DNA of 64,000 bases from Antedon mediterranea (lineage: Eukaryota; Echinodermata; Crinoidea; Comatulida; Antedonidae). Of the stretch, positions 12,601 through 26,300 are shown one piece after another. The DNA is taken from contig NC_092679.1 of the NCBI RefSeq assembly GCF_964355755.1, forward strand, positions 1,550,001 to 1,614,000. Direction: 5' to 3'. Position 1 is the first letter of the stretch, and the number at the start of each line of letters is the position of its first letter. Made by a program: the position numbers and the translations under genes. The notes beneath the pieces were generated by a model. The model ran no database searches and was not told the DNA's origin. It saw nothing but the letters and a program-made list of their open reading frames with translations.

Positions 12601-14859
12601 TGATCAAATCAAAAGGGATATATATCTAATACCAAAACGTGGAGCCATGAACTACACAAAGCGATTATCACTGAACTAACGCCTCTAAAAGTAAACACCT
12701 CGAACCGTGCAGTGGCATTTTAAATCGCGAAATAAGCGCCGTTTTCGAAAAGGCTCTGCACGGCGATACGGTACTTGTTTTAGCTGTGTGGGGTACATGG
12801 GATAGGCCTAGACATTAGACATAGGCCTAATTCTGTTTAAATAAGCATAATAGTACCTGTATTTAAGAACTATTAATTTAATAGGTCTTTATAATTTGAT
12901 CTAACCATATACTCGGAAGTACACCGCAGTCGTTTTTATTCAGATAGATTATATCGAAAAGAGATAAACGAATGATAAAATTCTTCCTATTTTGGTTTAC
13001 GGGGGAAGCACAACTATGTCTGTAAAGGAACCCAAGGGACATCAGAACTAATTTCCTGTTATTTTACAACGGGTTGTACCTGAGGTCAAAACAACTAAAC
13101 CCAAAGCTTTATCCTTTCTGTTGCAGTTCGATATATTGAATAACGAAGTACTTATTTTAATATTGTTTTGATTTGCATACAGGAACCGACCAGTAGCAAC
13201 AGGACAGAGTAACCTAGTCAAGGACAGTTACCATGTTGCCTGTTACATTGTTGATATGATATTGCAATGGTGTTTTAACAAGTTAAATTTTGGTTAGCAA
13301 ATAAATTCGTTTAAAAAGTTAACCGGATCTAAGTTTATAGGATTGCGTTAAACATTATTCTCATACATGCTTAATAAAAATTTCTTTCTAAGGGTTGTCT
13401 GTTACATTGTTGATATGATATTGCAATGGTGTTTTAACAAGTTAAATTTTGGTCAGCAAATAAATTTGTTAACCAGATCTAGTTTATAGGACTGCGTTAA
13501 AAGTATTCTCATACATGATGAACATTTCTTTCAAATTCGACGAGCATGCGCAGATGATTGATACGCTCGGTTGCTTCGTAGTTGCAGCAGCAGCCGCAGC
13601 AGCCACGTAAAACTGTTTACGAGTATAGAAAGTCAGGAAATGGATGCAAGGATGCAAACAATTATATTCTTGTATCGGTTCCAAACACTGCTCATATTAA
13701 GATTATACTTCCGTGGACAAATGCCAACCAAGCTAGCCAGGCCTAGTCTGTATGAAAGTTTGCATTGTGTTTGAATAGGCCTACGACGACGGAGAATATT
13801 TACGTTACAACCGGCCATGTAAAGCGTGGTTCCCACTAGCGACGCAACGCAAGGACGTAACGCAACGCAAGTGAATTGACCAATCACAAGCGATGGCTTA
13901 TTCGCTTGTGATTGCTAACTGTCTATAACTTCGCTTGTCATTGGTGAAAACGCTTGCGTTGCGTTTACGTCCTTGCGTTACTACATTAATACTAATTTTT
14001 GAATACACAATAGCATGAATTTGTAGTGAACACTAAATTATAGATACCAAAGTTTTTTTATTTATTTTTGTTTATAAGTGTGTCTTGTGTAAAGATTCTT
14101 GTAAAAACAGGTCTTTGTACAAGATTTTTGCTATCATTTTATACTGTACTGTGACTGGATTACTAAATAGGCTACATTAAAAATGAAATGTTTACATTTG
14201 TAGGGCAAGTATACAGATCATTAGCCTAATATTTCATATTAACAGTTGAAGAAACCACTATGTAGGCTTGAATTTGAATATTTTTAACTAATAAAAGTAT
14301 ACAACGATTGATCGAACGTTTTCGTATTCGACAAAATAAAATAATACGAGGAGAGTTTCAGCAATAAGGTTAAATTTTTAGGCCCTTATTAGATAATAAA
14401 AGTATATAGCGATTGGCATATTGTAAAATAAACAAAAGCTTGTCTAACAAAGCATCAAAGACAGAAAATATCTTGAAAATAGAGACAAAACAAAAGAGCA
14501 CACAAAATGTAAAGATAACATATACCAGCATATTAAACATCATATTTCCCTTTATGAACATGCCCGGATAAAATATTCACAAAAAAAGAATAAAAACACA
14601 CACATAAAATAGATTCTCAACCGAAGGGTCTAACTATCAGTAGAGAAAACATATAGAAAACCTAAGGCAAATTGGGGGGAAAGTCCCTGGATTTCTATGC
14701 AAAATACAAAAATATTGTACGTTGGTGTCATTAGGGCCATGTAGGCCTACTATACTATGCTAAATAAGAAATGTAATTGATAATAATCTTACCTGTACAC
14801 GCACACACGCTGGAAACCATCAACATTAGTAAAATCCCAAAATACGATAGAGTCGTCAT
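9674..14859 (-). CDS. IgGFc-binding protein-like single-pass receptor with signalling-type tail
   Basis: Two exons: 14793-14859 and 9674-12045, joined in phase 1 to give 812 aa. Exon 1 supplies ATG and a hydrophobic signal peptide (MTTLSYFGILLMLMVSSVCA) and ends at a GTAAGA donor; exon 2 follows a TTTCTTTCAG acceptor. Residues about 24-450 resemble the IgGFc-binding N-terminal family: GTEFIFGFLNIVGPDNYP near the start, then repeated blocks such as CDHLVEQLPPFSKWGKTF and GGDRFRVIAGKDNTEVTLNN. Several N-x-S/T sites fit an extracellular location. A Thr-rich stalk (near 485) leads to one membrane helix at about 528-552, then a 260-residue cytoplasmic tail. The tail has YMGL (580) and YMSL (593), a PALPPR SH3-type site (614), an RSHSVP 14-3-3-type site (606), YMDM (703) and terminal YTEL (808). 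The family is linked to mucosal or coelomic defence in other animals; ligand and role here are unknown. Confidence 0.85.
13241..13540 (+). repeat. Tandem duplication, period about 159 bp
   Basis: TGTTACATTGTTGATATGAT begins at 13241 and again at 13400. Similarity continues through TTAACAAGTTAAATTTTGG and ATTCTCATACATG with a few indels. It lies in intron 1 of the IgGFc-binding-like gene. Confidence 0.85.
13821..13981 (+). repeat. MITE-B, young subfamily, right end missing
   Basis: Starts AAGCGTGGTTCCCACTAGCG and continues through ACCAATCACAAGCGATGGCT and AACTGTCTATAACTTCGC to GTCCTTGCGTTAC. It is nearly identical to copies at 24702 and 35920. The final TTCTAGTGGGAACCAAG is absent. Confidence 0.9.
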
Positions 14860-17332
14860 TTTGCTTTTGCAAAACAACCAGCTGACGACGAGAACGCCTA
14901 AATGAAATCTACAAAATAAGTTGATTTCGTGTTATGTTGGGCCCCACCGGGATACTGACGGACACTGTCATACTGTTTCCCTTACAGCTGCCTAACAGTG
15001 CAAAGTGTATACCACGTGGTCTGTGTAATCATCAAACTTCATCTTCTATCAGACCAATCAAAGGAGAGTCTCGCTAATCTGTTTTCAAAGGAAGTCAGTT
15101 CGGAAATCAATTGCAAGTGGCTGCTTGTATAAAAAGCGATTAAAAACGACGTTAACGTTTTGTCTTGCAGAGACAAACGTAATTGTGTTACACTGCGTTC
15201 TTACACGAAAATGAATACGAAGATATTTTGTAAGGGCCGAATCATAGACAAGACAAGATCGTCTGCCGTAACTCTCGTTCTTTCAAAATGATCAAAGCCA
15301 ACACAAAAGATTGTAACTGCTACACTTTCGTTCTTTACGAAAATGAAATATTGTTAAAAGTAGAGACAACAACAACAACCGAAGATTGTAACGTCTAATA
15401 GTAGTTGTAACTACACAGACTGCCGCTCTTCTAGGAAAATGACAAATTTCCGTTTAAAATTGTACATGTAAGACTTTATATCTATCCCATCATGCACTGT
15501 GTGTTTCCTTATTATTTCGTCTTACTGTTCACAATTAAAATTAATAGATCCGGAACAAATTTTAACTTAGTAATAGCAGGGAGTTGTAATTAGCAACTCC
15601 CTGGTAATAGTTAGTAGTTAGTAACAAACAAATCTATATATATATTTTGTATAATCTATATTTATAAGGCCTAGATGTAGTATAGAACCTAAATGATATT
15701 TGTATTTCTTTAGACTTGCATTTAAGTTAACATAAATTATTCAGACAATTTCATTAGCACATTGCATCCATGTTGTTATCGGGTTACATTCCTTTCTATA
15801 TCGAAAATAGTGTTTCATCTATTTTCACGTCACTTTGAAATATAAGGTTACGGGTAGTTATGCCTATACTATTAATATTACTGAACTTACATTCTTGGTA
15901 TAGATTACATTATTTTATTTTCTTCATTTAATAAAAAACTTTACAGACCCTGTACGCGTTAAATTAAAATAAAAATAATTTGTAACAGCAAACGTGTCTG
16001 AGAGGGCAGGGGAATGAATCATGATGTTTTGACGGTACGTAAACATTAATGTTCTGTAATGTTAACTGCATAACGTAATCAATACAACAACGAATTTTAA
16101 AAGGCAAACAAAAACAAGGTAATAAATAATACTAAAATATTGTTATGTTTTTCCTATTATGATATAATTAACCCGTTCTGATGTATGCTCTCTGGAGGGC
16201 GTGGTTGCATTTCAAGACAAACAATATAATTGTGCATGAAACGAAGCCAAAACTGTCGAGACTGTTATCAAAACACGTTGTATCAACAAGAAAAAATTAC
16301 TGCAATTAGCACCTCCTACGAGATTATTAAAATACTTCAGTTATTTTGTAAGAGGGTGGGAATTGTAAAGACTGAAACAAAAACCATATATTTGTTTTGT
16401 ATTTTCGAATACAGTAGGCCTATGTTAGTATAAAAACAAGAAACTGGGCCTATAAATGTGGTATATTCAGCGTTTTTAACTTGTGGCCCTCAAATCGTTT
16501 TTAAGCTCTGTCTACACTTTAAAACTTTATGTGACAAAAATGTGATGTGGCTGTATATGGACAGTGCCGTATCACTACAATATTTGGGCATATCACTACC
16601 ATATTTGGGCACATCACACTTTTTATGTCAAACTAGTTTGATAGTGTAGACAGAGCTTCTGTCAAACAATTTACCAAGTATACAGAATACCAATATTGAT
16701 TTATTCAGGTCTGTTTTTAACTGCCAACGAGAGGTCTTGGACTGGAATCTTAAAACGCGTTATCAAATCAATTATTACACGATAAAAATAGAATTTAAAA
16801 GAACAATGCACCAGTTAAGAGTAATCGGAAGGAAAGAGCCAGTTTAATACCTCAGCATCCTGGCATAATAACAATAATAATATGTCCTCAGTTGAAAGTC
16901 CTTAAGCGTGTGTGCTAACCTTTTACTTTACCTTTATATTCGATAAAGTTCATCTTTAAATAATTAACAAACAATCACAACAAAATAACCCGATGATAGT
17001 CGATTCTCTGTAGGCCTACTGTGTATCTATAGTCAAATGCCGTATTACATCATCGAGTGATATTAGGCCCTAATAATAAAACAGCAATATAGGCCTACTT
17101 GTTTAACGTATTCTATAACATGCGTTCCACTGACTCTTTTCAGAGAGTATGAGATTAGATGGTTGTTTTGTTGTGTTGGGGCCATGTACTGCAGATATAA
17201 TTATTTGATACCTCCATGGTTGAGACAGGGAGGTACCTCCCTGGTTGGGCTAAGCTACGACACTTCTGCAATGTGGCAACGATTTCGGATACCACCTTGT
17301 TTTTAGACAATGGGATTTTAGGTCCATGATTT
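14860..17332. other. Intergenic: IgGFc-binding-like promoter side and methyltransferase 3' side
   Basis: The IgGFc-binding-like gene starts at 14859 on minus, so its promoter should lie in the first few hundred bases here. I see no clear TATA box. The far end receives the 3' UTR of the methyltransferase gene. A 10-bp hairpin (15578-15604, CAGGGAGTTG/CAACTCCCTG) and one MITE-A copy (16503-16658) are present. Confidence 0.5.
16503..16658 (+). repeat. MITE-A copy
   Basis: TAAGCTCTGTCTACACTTTA to GATAGTGTAGACAGAGCTT, with two ATATCACTACCATATTTGGG-type units inside. Confidence 0.92.
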
Positions 17333-20300
17333 TCAGACGACACGGTAGAGATGTACGCGCTCAAGGTCATCTATGTCATCGGGGTCAAGGTTATGGTGAT
17401 CATGCGCCAGAGGAAGTTCTTCTACCCAAGAGAGTAAATCAAAATCCATCTGAAAAGAAAACATTCATAGTACAACATTCAATAATTTGTTGTATAATCC
17501 TTCTCTCAACTAGGTAGTTTAAAATTGATAAAACATTTAGGTCTACTTAGGTTACCGATATCGAGGTATATCGATTATTGTATGCATATATATTGTTTTA
17601 CTCCATATATATACTGAGCCGACTGAGGTTGGATTGTTCACATCATTTTTATCACTAAACTATCAAAAAGGTTTTCTTCTTTGTGTTCACAGCAGTCGAA
17701 TTCGTTCGCGATGTGAACATATTCATTACTGTACTAAAGCTTGCTTCAAACTTGTTCGCAACTCAGGGGGCGTAACAGCACAGCAAGGGATTTGACCAAT
17801 CATGACGCGATGTATCAACTCACTTGCGGCTATACGCCGAAGTTGGAGTTAAAGTTAAATATCGCTGTTCAGTTGACTAGGTTTACTACTGTGGTTAAAG
17901 TTTATAAAAATCTCAAGTTAATTAAAACAAGTGTTTACCCGTTTTACCCGACGATGAAAAAAAATGTTTTGGTGCATATAGTTCAGTTAATTTTTAATAA
18001 TTTGAATAAAGCTCTATTTTTGTTTCCTTTAGCATCAACATCTACAGCAAATGTGCAGACAAGTGTACAATTATTATGTCGCTGACTCAGACAATGTACT
18101 AACAACGTTCACAATTATATTTGGTGTTTTTTTCTCCAGAAAATATTAGTTTCTTCTTTTTTTTTGTAAACGTGCATATTGCTAATCACAATGGGACGGT
18201 GACTTCGAGGTGAAAAACAGGAAAAGCTGATGATTCCTGTCAATGTTTTTCAATCTGGTCTCCAGGTTACTTAAAGGTCACGTCAAATATACAGTAATAA
18301 CCATTATTAACAATGGATTACGTCATTGTGTACAAAATCGAGCGAACGACGCATTTGAATGGGATTTTCTTTAAATTTACGCCCTCATGCGTCAGCTATA
18401 TCACCTTAGGAATTGAAAGGGACGCCTGGCCGCAATTATTAAGATAGTTTGCGGTCTTAATTGGTTTGTTAAGTTGTGGTTATGACGTCATCAATTCATT
18501 AACTGAACTTGCGAAATACAAACATCAAAATATTCGGAAAAGTTCCATCAGAAACTTCTAGATTAGTCATCAAATCACAAACGATAAAAGACAGCTTTAA
18601 CATTGACATTTCTCAAAATGAATGTCAACAGAAATTACTTAATTAGCATATCTGAAATAAAATGGCACATTTAACACCACTGTTTATAATACATTTATTT
18701 TATTTACCATTTACGACGAGACAAAAAGTAAATTAAAGTTACATACCTGTAGAGATTGCGTCATCTCGTCAATACTTGGAATGGTTACAATCAATGTGCC
18801 TTTCTTTCTAATAGATTTAGACAAAAACCTCCATATTCTAGAAGAAATACAATGGTTTACCAAAATAATAATGAAAATATTAATGAAAATTGAATAAATT
18901 AGCTGCTTAAGTCTAGTTTTAAGAAAAAAAGTTTTCCGGAGTATGCTAGTGTAGACCAGTTGACAAACTCCTCCAAACTGCAGAAAACAAGTTATCAAAA
19001 GTTTTCCAAAAGTGTGCTGGTGTACCAAAAACAACGTATTGAGGAAGTCTTTTCCAGCAAACTTTAGTTTTGTGTGAAAAAAAGGGTTTACACTATTAAT
19101 GTACTGTTGTTTACAAAGTTACGCCAAAATAACTAATATACATACTTTATTTGTTGTTCAATGTTTGCGAAAAACTCGAATACATTATGCATAACAACTA
19201 CATCCGCTAAAAAAAGAAAAGAAACACAAATAGAAGAAGTAAACATAACACGATTTAAACTTTTATTATCTTATCAAGCAGTTTGTACTTTTAATTAGTT
19301 TCTATTATTATACTCATGGCTACAATGTATAACCTCTTGTATATGCATTGATATTTGTTATCATACGAGTCGACGCCATATGATCTTGTTGGAAGGAAGC
19401 GTCCATGTTATGCCAAAAACTTTACACAATACCTTTATTGAATTACAGCGGTAAAGTAAAAAACATGGCCTCAAGTTTGATGATTTGCCAATTTGAAATT
19501 ATCAAAAACCATACTATAGAAGATTATTTGCCAAAATTAAATTACGCTTTTAGTAAGTGTGGCGGCTAAAGTGCCGATATTATAGCAAATTCCGGTATAA
19601 AACAATTCGTATTAAAGAAAACAATCGCTAACCTTCTAATAGTATCTCATCTTTGTCTAAAACATCCGCACATATAACCTGAAAATGTATATTAATAAGT
19701 AATCTATTGATTATCCAAAAGTTGTTAACATCAATAAAAATTTGAAGCGGCTACAAAATGCTGCGCTATACCGGTAGTTATTGATAATAGGGAGTGGGGC
19801 GAGTAATCCCAAGGATGGTAATCTATAATGTAAATAGTTCAGATGGACTTTAATGTATTTGGTGAATTATAAAATACATTATTCAGCAAAAATTGGATCC
19901 ACAAATGGCTCACTATATAATATTAACACACTCATCAATAATTCTGAGGATTACTCAATGCTTCCATATTATAGTAAGCTGAAAAATTGGAGATGGATTG
20001 CACGCACGCATTACGCGTACACGCACTGCCTCTGTACACCTCTCATAAATAACATTAATATTAAAAGTTATAGCGCTAATTTCTATCATATCATAATTAA
20101 CGGCACTTTATATCAATTAACTATCATAACAGTGCATTTAAAATATTACTTGTGTTTCTGGCACCAAAGACGACAATTAAAATATACGTATTTTGATTAG
20201 TCACAATGTGTATTTCTTCTTCAAGGTTTGCAGTCTACTCTTGATTGTCGTCATTAACCACACTTCTTTTCCCCGAATTCCCAGTTGTTTTAATTAGAAC

Positions 20301-23300
20301 ACGTTGGAAATTGAAGCAGAGGTCCACTTGGTGTAAATTGGAGCAATATTAACCCGTTTATGCGTCACCAAGCGCATTTTATACCTAATATGGAAACACT
20401 TTCACGTTCCATTTGCGTGAAATTACGCAAATTCTACGTGATTTTGTTGGGCACTGCCTTCCTTCTTAAAAATCTAAGAGTACTCAGTAAAATTTTATTT
20501 TTATGAAAACCAGGTAATACATATTGTTAGTAAAAGTGTACCATCACATTTTGCATAAGTGCGCCCGCATGTTTTCTTCTCAACAGAGCGCGTTCCACTT
20601 TTGAAAGTGTAACGAACAATGGGACAAGATGAATTCAACGCTCAATTACCTTTACTCGTTCGGTCATGTGATATTTCTCTATGACGTGTGATTGTAATCT
20701 ACAGAGATCTTCATTCATTTCTATTCCCACAATTTTAGACGAATTGCTGTAATAGTAACCCTGTACGATAACAAAAAAAGTTGTACTTTTTAATAAACAT
20801 GTCTGTTGACAGCGAGTATATTTGAAAGAAATAAATGTGCTTGTTGACAATACAGGTGACAGTTGGGAGGGGAAAATCATGGCCAAGGCTAACTTCACAC
20901 TTATATCCAAGCTAAAATTTTAGATGGTTGTCCACGCAAGAAATGTTGAGAACTATTCGCATTTTGGTGTGAATCATGAGAAATGCGTCAAAATAATAGT
21001 ACCACTTAAGTAGTAGAGGTTACTGCAAGCAATGTGGCTTTAAGCTTTCGTTTCTTCATTTTATTTCTTTTCAGTATTTACAAAAAAAAGGGGCCCAGGC
21101 CAGTGGCAGTTAAGTGATTAGACCAGAACTGTTCCACTTACTCCATACAGAACCGGTCCAAGTCTTGAACCAACATCAACAAGTACTTTTCCGTTAAGGT
21201 CTGGAAGAACGTCTTTAAATATATATTTCAACATGAGCAATGACGCCGAGTGGGATATAAATGCTGAAACAAAAACGATGACTTAAAATAAGTGCCAAGA
21301 TCGACTATGGTATTTTTGATATTTTAGTGCGTACATGGAAAAGCAACAACATTCCCTCTTTAAAACATAGCAATACTTCACAACAATTTGATTTATAAAT
21401 CTCTGCCTACACTATCAAACTAGTTTGAAAAATGATGTGCCCAAATATGGTATTGATATGACATGTCCATATATGGGCACATCACATTTTTTGTCATATA
21501 AAGTTTGATAGTGTAGACAGAGCTTTACGCACTTACGACTTTGAAATGAAAAAAAAGTCTAAACTTTGGAGGGAGCCATGTGGGTATCTCAACTCCATTG
21601 TAATGTGACTAACTAACACGCCCCCCCCCCCCCCCCCCATTTTCTTGTTACACAATCAGACAATTGTCGTATTCGATTGGGAACTTTCGTTGTCAACATA
21701 AAGATTCGTTGAGGAGTACCTTTGTATTCGAATGGTAAATTTTTAAAATTTTAAACGGATTGTTCTCAACAGAACGTGATTCGAATAGAAAACTTTTGAC
21801 AACGCAAGCTTTTTAGTTAAGAAAACTCTCAAAATACTCCGTTAAATAAGTAACTAAACGGGAAAACTATACTCATCGGTAAAACTCCCAATCGAACACG
21901 ACAAATGTACTTTTTAGGTCTTCATTTTAGTAATTCACTTTTACATCATTATGAGTTCAAATCCAACAGGAAACGCCCAATACACAATGGTCATATTGAG
22001 CAGGCGACAACCTGTTGGCTACTATGTTGGATCAATGGCGGATTAAATGCCATCCCGACGGAGAGGGAAATGAAAAAAACGTCTGCTAGGATATACATGC
22101 GTTGGGGTATAGGACGAATCGACATAATAGAACAGCGAATAAACCTGTCTAGTATTTGCAATAGAATGCTAAATCTGTTTAATATTTTAATCTGGCTCTG
22201 CTGAAAAAAACATTGAACGCGAGATGGTTGAAAGAACTTTCACATAACGAAAGAGTTATGACAGTTTCATTCATAGTAGGCCTAGACGTATCATAGAAAC
22301 AGAAAAATGTAGGCCTAAAAAATTCAAAACGTATTTTTGGATAGTTAAATGTATTTGTATGGTTACCAAACTGGCAAGCAGTCGCTTCTTTTGGTATACT
22401 ATTAAATATTGCAAATGTAATTGTGAATACGTGAGGTTTTTTTAAAAGGTTGGTTGTATTGAGTACTGAATAACCGGTCAACTTAGATATCCTCTAATAA
22501 ACCTTCTATGACTGTAATATAATAATACAGGTTGGTAACGGGATTAACAATTCTAATAGGCTAATTGTTACGATGTTATATTGTGCGGGTAAGAAATAAC
22601 ATTAATGACGTGGACATTTAAGATATTCTGAATAATATACGATATATTATGTCTACTTGGAAGACGTTAATAAAACCGTCATGTCCCATTTTATTGTTCT
22701 TTTTAGGAATTGGAGACTGTACTAGGAAAATGCTACCGTCAATATCATCATAATCGTGAAAATAAAAACACGCAAAGGCTTAGTTGTATAATGATTAGGC
22801 TATATCATTAATTAGTTTCAAATCCTTTCATAAAATTATATTGTTTGTTCGTTCGAAGTCAAAATTATTGTCATTTTTTATGCAGGAACTCTCATTATAA
22901 CTTGTACCCAGCAGTACGGCTATTGTATGTCAAGCCGTGATCATAGAACGGTTTCACCATGCTTTCACGTAGATTCGATTAAACGCCCTCCTATTTATAC
23001 AGCCGGTGTATTAACATGAGGGCGGCAAACATGTAAGCATAGTCTAAGTTACTAGTGGTACTATCGTTTGTTATATTCAACTTTATACAACGTTAGTAGG
23101 CTACCATCTCATTAAATAAAACAATTTATTAAATTTGTCCTTCTGGAAAAAATTCCAAACCTTGATACTAGCATAGTTATGGTTGGAAGTGAGGGATTAC
23201 TCATAATTTATAAGTTATGTTAAAATGTATGAATTATGTGCTATGGTATTGGATTTGCAGTCAGTAGGAACGATACACCACGGTGTTTATTGTCCCTAGA

Positions 23301-26300
23301 CATGATAAAGTACACTACTGCATTAAAATGCATTTCAAAATGATAAAGCATCCATACTTAGCGGTTTGGTACGGTGTGATTTACACTCCAAGCAGTAATT
23401 TCTTGACATACGGCCATCTTCACAAAGCTCATCTATTACGTCATCATCATACAGAAATTGATCAACATGCACAACGTTAGATGGCTCTAAACACGCAAAC
23501 TAAAATGAAAAAAGTAAGATGCCTCTAAACGAGAAACATTGGAAAGTAAACAACTTTAAGTCGTGATACGATATTTAAATAAATAACGTATAGCTTTTAT
23601 TCTCAATGCCATATAATTCAAAAGTTAAAATGATAACATGGTATAAACGTAGATCTTGAGTACACCAGCAGTGAAGTCATCTGATACTAAGTATCCGTCA
23701 ATGACGGCCATGTGTCTTCAGAAGAAGACGGCGACAAGAACAGTAACAGTAGGCCTATTCAGTTAACTTTTTTTGTTATTCGTGTCTAAACATAATAAGA
23801 ATATTATAGACATCTGAAAGAAAACCCAAAATAATAATTGTGGACAATAACTAACGAAAGCTACGGTAGTTTCACATACAACCCAATTAGTCTAATATTT
23901 GCACGATTAATAAAGACGAGCACGGAATAAAGTATGATTATTAACATTATAGGTTTAAGTTTTTATTTTACAATGTGTTTTAACATTTTTTTATGATTAT
24001 TTTTGTCTAATTGGCATCGAAACTCCAAACTCATGAGCAAAAACTCCTTTTAAAACCTAATACGTCATCATAACACCGTATAAACGGCCACCACAGATAC
24101 GGGGTAATTGACTTTTAAGCACCTCCGTTAATTGTTCATAGGTAATTAAATACGCATTTAACACACGTGCGAACGTAATAAACAACTCAGCATTGAACTT
24201 ACTCCACTGACCTTACGACAAGTTGGCAAAGCGTGTTGGCAATTGCTGTCTGTCAAACGTCGATTACGATTAGTTTCATTGAGGGGTCGGTGCATGGGCA
24301 TGGTATACGTGTACTCCCAATAAAGACCACTATTATGAACCAATGTGATTTAGTTTATGATTCAGTAGTATTGACCGTGATGAGGTCAAACTTAAGCTTG
24401 GGTCTCAGACAAGAGACCAATGAGGAGCCACTGTTCGAATAATCCATTGCTTGTGATTGGTCAAATCACTCCGGCTTAGTTCCCACTAGGACGCAACGCA
24501 AGGACGTAGACGCAACACAAGCGAGTTGACCAATGACAAGCCACTGTTCGAATAATCCATCGCTTGTGATTGGGCAAATAACTTAAGCCTGGTTCCCACT
24601 AGGACGCAACGCAAGGACGTAGACGCAACGCACGCGAGTTGACTAATTGCATGCGACAATTCGGACTATCGGATCCATCGCTAGTGATTGCTCAAATCAC
24701 TTAAGCGTGGTTCCCACTAGCGACGCAACGCAAGGACGTAACGCAACGCAAGTGAATTGACCAATCACAAGCGATGGCTTATTCCCTTGTGATTGCTAAC
24801 TGTCTATAACTTCGCTTGTCATTGGTTAAAACGCTTGCGTTGCGTTTACGTCCTTGCGTTACGTTCTAGTGGGAACCAAGCTTTACGTTTCGCTTACGTC
24901 CTTGCGTTGTGCGTCAAGTGGGAACCAGGCTAAACATTAGAAAAACGTCCTGGACAATTATAATACATCTAACATTGTAATATTATTCTACGCGATATGC
25001 CAAGTTACTATCTAATCTAACAAGACATTTAATATAACAATGAAATAAATATATCAGGTTTGATTACAAATTTAATCCATTTCAGAGTCAAGCACATGGT
25101 AGAAAAATTAATTTTTTAAGTTTTAATATTTTGGCATTAAATATTAAAACGCTAGAAGAATTCAAGGACTTGAGGATAAATGATGTTTTCCCTTACAAGT
25201 TAATTGGAATTGTTAATTCTATTTTTAAGTAATTTAAGCCCTTGTTAAATTGGAAACCTTTGTTTTTGTTATTCACGACGCCTTTGTAAATACAATGTTT
25301 ACTGTATATTTTCATAACCAACTAAAACCATGATATGAAATTCTAAATTCAGATGTTTTCTGTCTCTCTAAAGGCCTAAATTCATTTAAATTATCGTTTT
25401 CTCTTAATATAGTTTAAATTTTCAACGAAAAAATGAATTGGGGAAGTTTACTCAAAATATCGTTCATAACTACGTCACAGTCAAAGGGCCATATAGTCAA
25501 CGCATGATTATTTTCTTATAATAATATGTAGGCCTATGTTTGTTTGTTAGGAAAGATACGGTAGTAGATTACGTACAGGTATTATATTTTACGTATAACC
25601 TTTATCGGGACCCAACGTAGTGTTAAAACATTGCACTGGTTGTTTCATGGGAAAGTGTCCTCTTAGTCTAAGAGGACACTTTCCCTTAGTGGTGTCCCAA
25701 GCGAAGGGTTACGTACTTTCTTCCATGCATGTATAATGTTGCAAAAAAAATACATTTTTTGTGTTTAAAGTTACATCGCTTTCTCTTTGGCTCCTTAAAG
25801 AGTTCATTTTGTTAATGTTCATTTTCTGCAAGTTTTTAGTAGAAAAAGAAAACAAAACTTAGATATTATCTTACAATCTACAGCTTCCAATCCTGTTTCA
25901 TTTTTCTTTTAAAATGATCTTACTTCCACCTCCTTCATACCATAATCAATTAAAATTTATATTTACATCGCTTCCGTTTCAGTAAGAAAAATAACAAAAT
26001 GATTGAGTTGTTTGTTTTTCTGGTAATTTTATCAATACAAAAAATATGGCCTACGAAAACTCCGGGTTATGACGTTTTTCGATCACACACGTTTTATACG
26101 GAATCCGGAATGCGTTATAGACAGCGCATTTTTCAGACACGATTTTTTTTTACCCCGCCTCAGTGTGAACGCGAGCTACACCGGCTCCTGTTATGTGAGA
26201 GGTCATGTGACTCTTGGGAAACTATATTGCTAATACATTCATCAAATAACACCATATTGGATTAAACGCGAGGTGAGATAATAAAGATATACGCCATCAA

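Larger units (their letters stand above)
12046..14792 (-). other. Intron 1 of the IgGFc-binding-like gene
   Basis: This 2.7-kb intron separates the signal-peptide exon from the body exon. It contains a tandem duplication (13241-13540) and one nearly complete MITE-B copy (13821-13981). I see no further exon: the phases of the two coding exons already match directly. Confidence 0.75.

Noticed and set aside
17760-17850. Possible very diverged MITE-B copy (GACCAATCATGACGCGATG)
   Set aside because: Similarity is limited to one CCAAT-containing word and both ends are absent.
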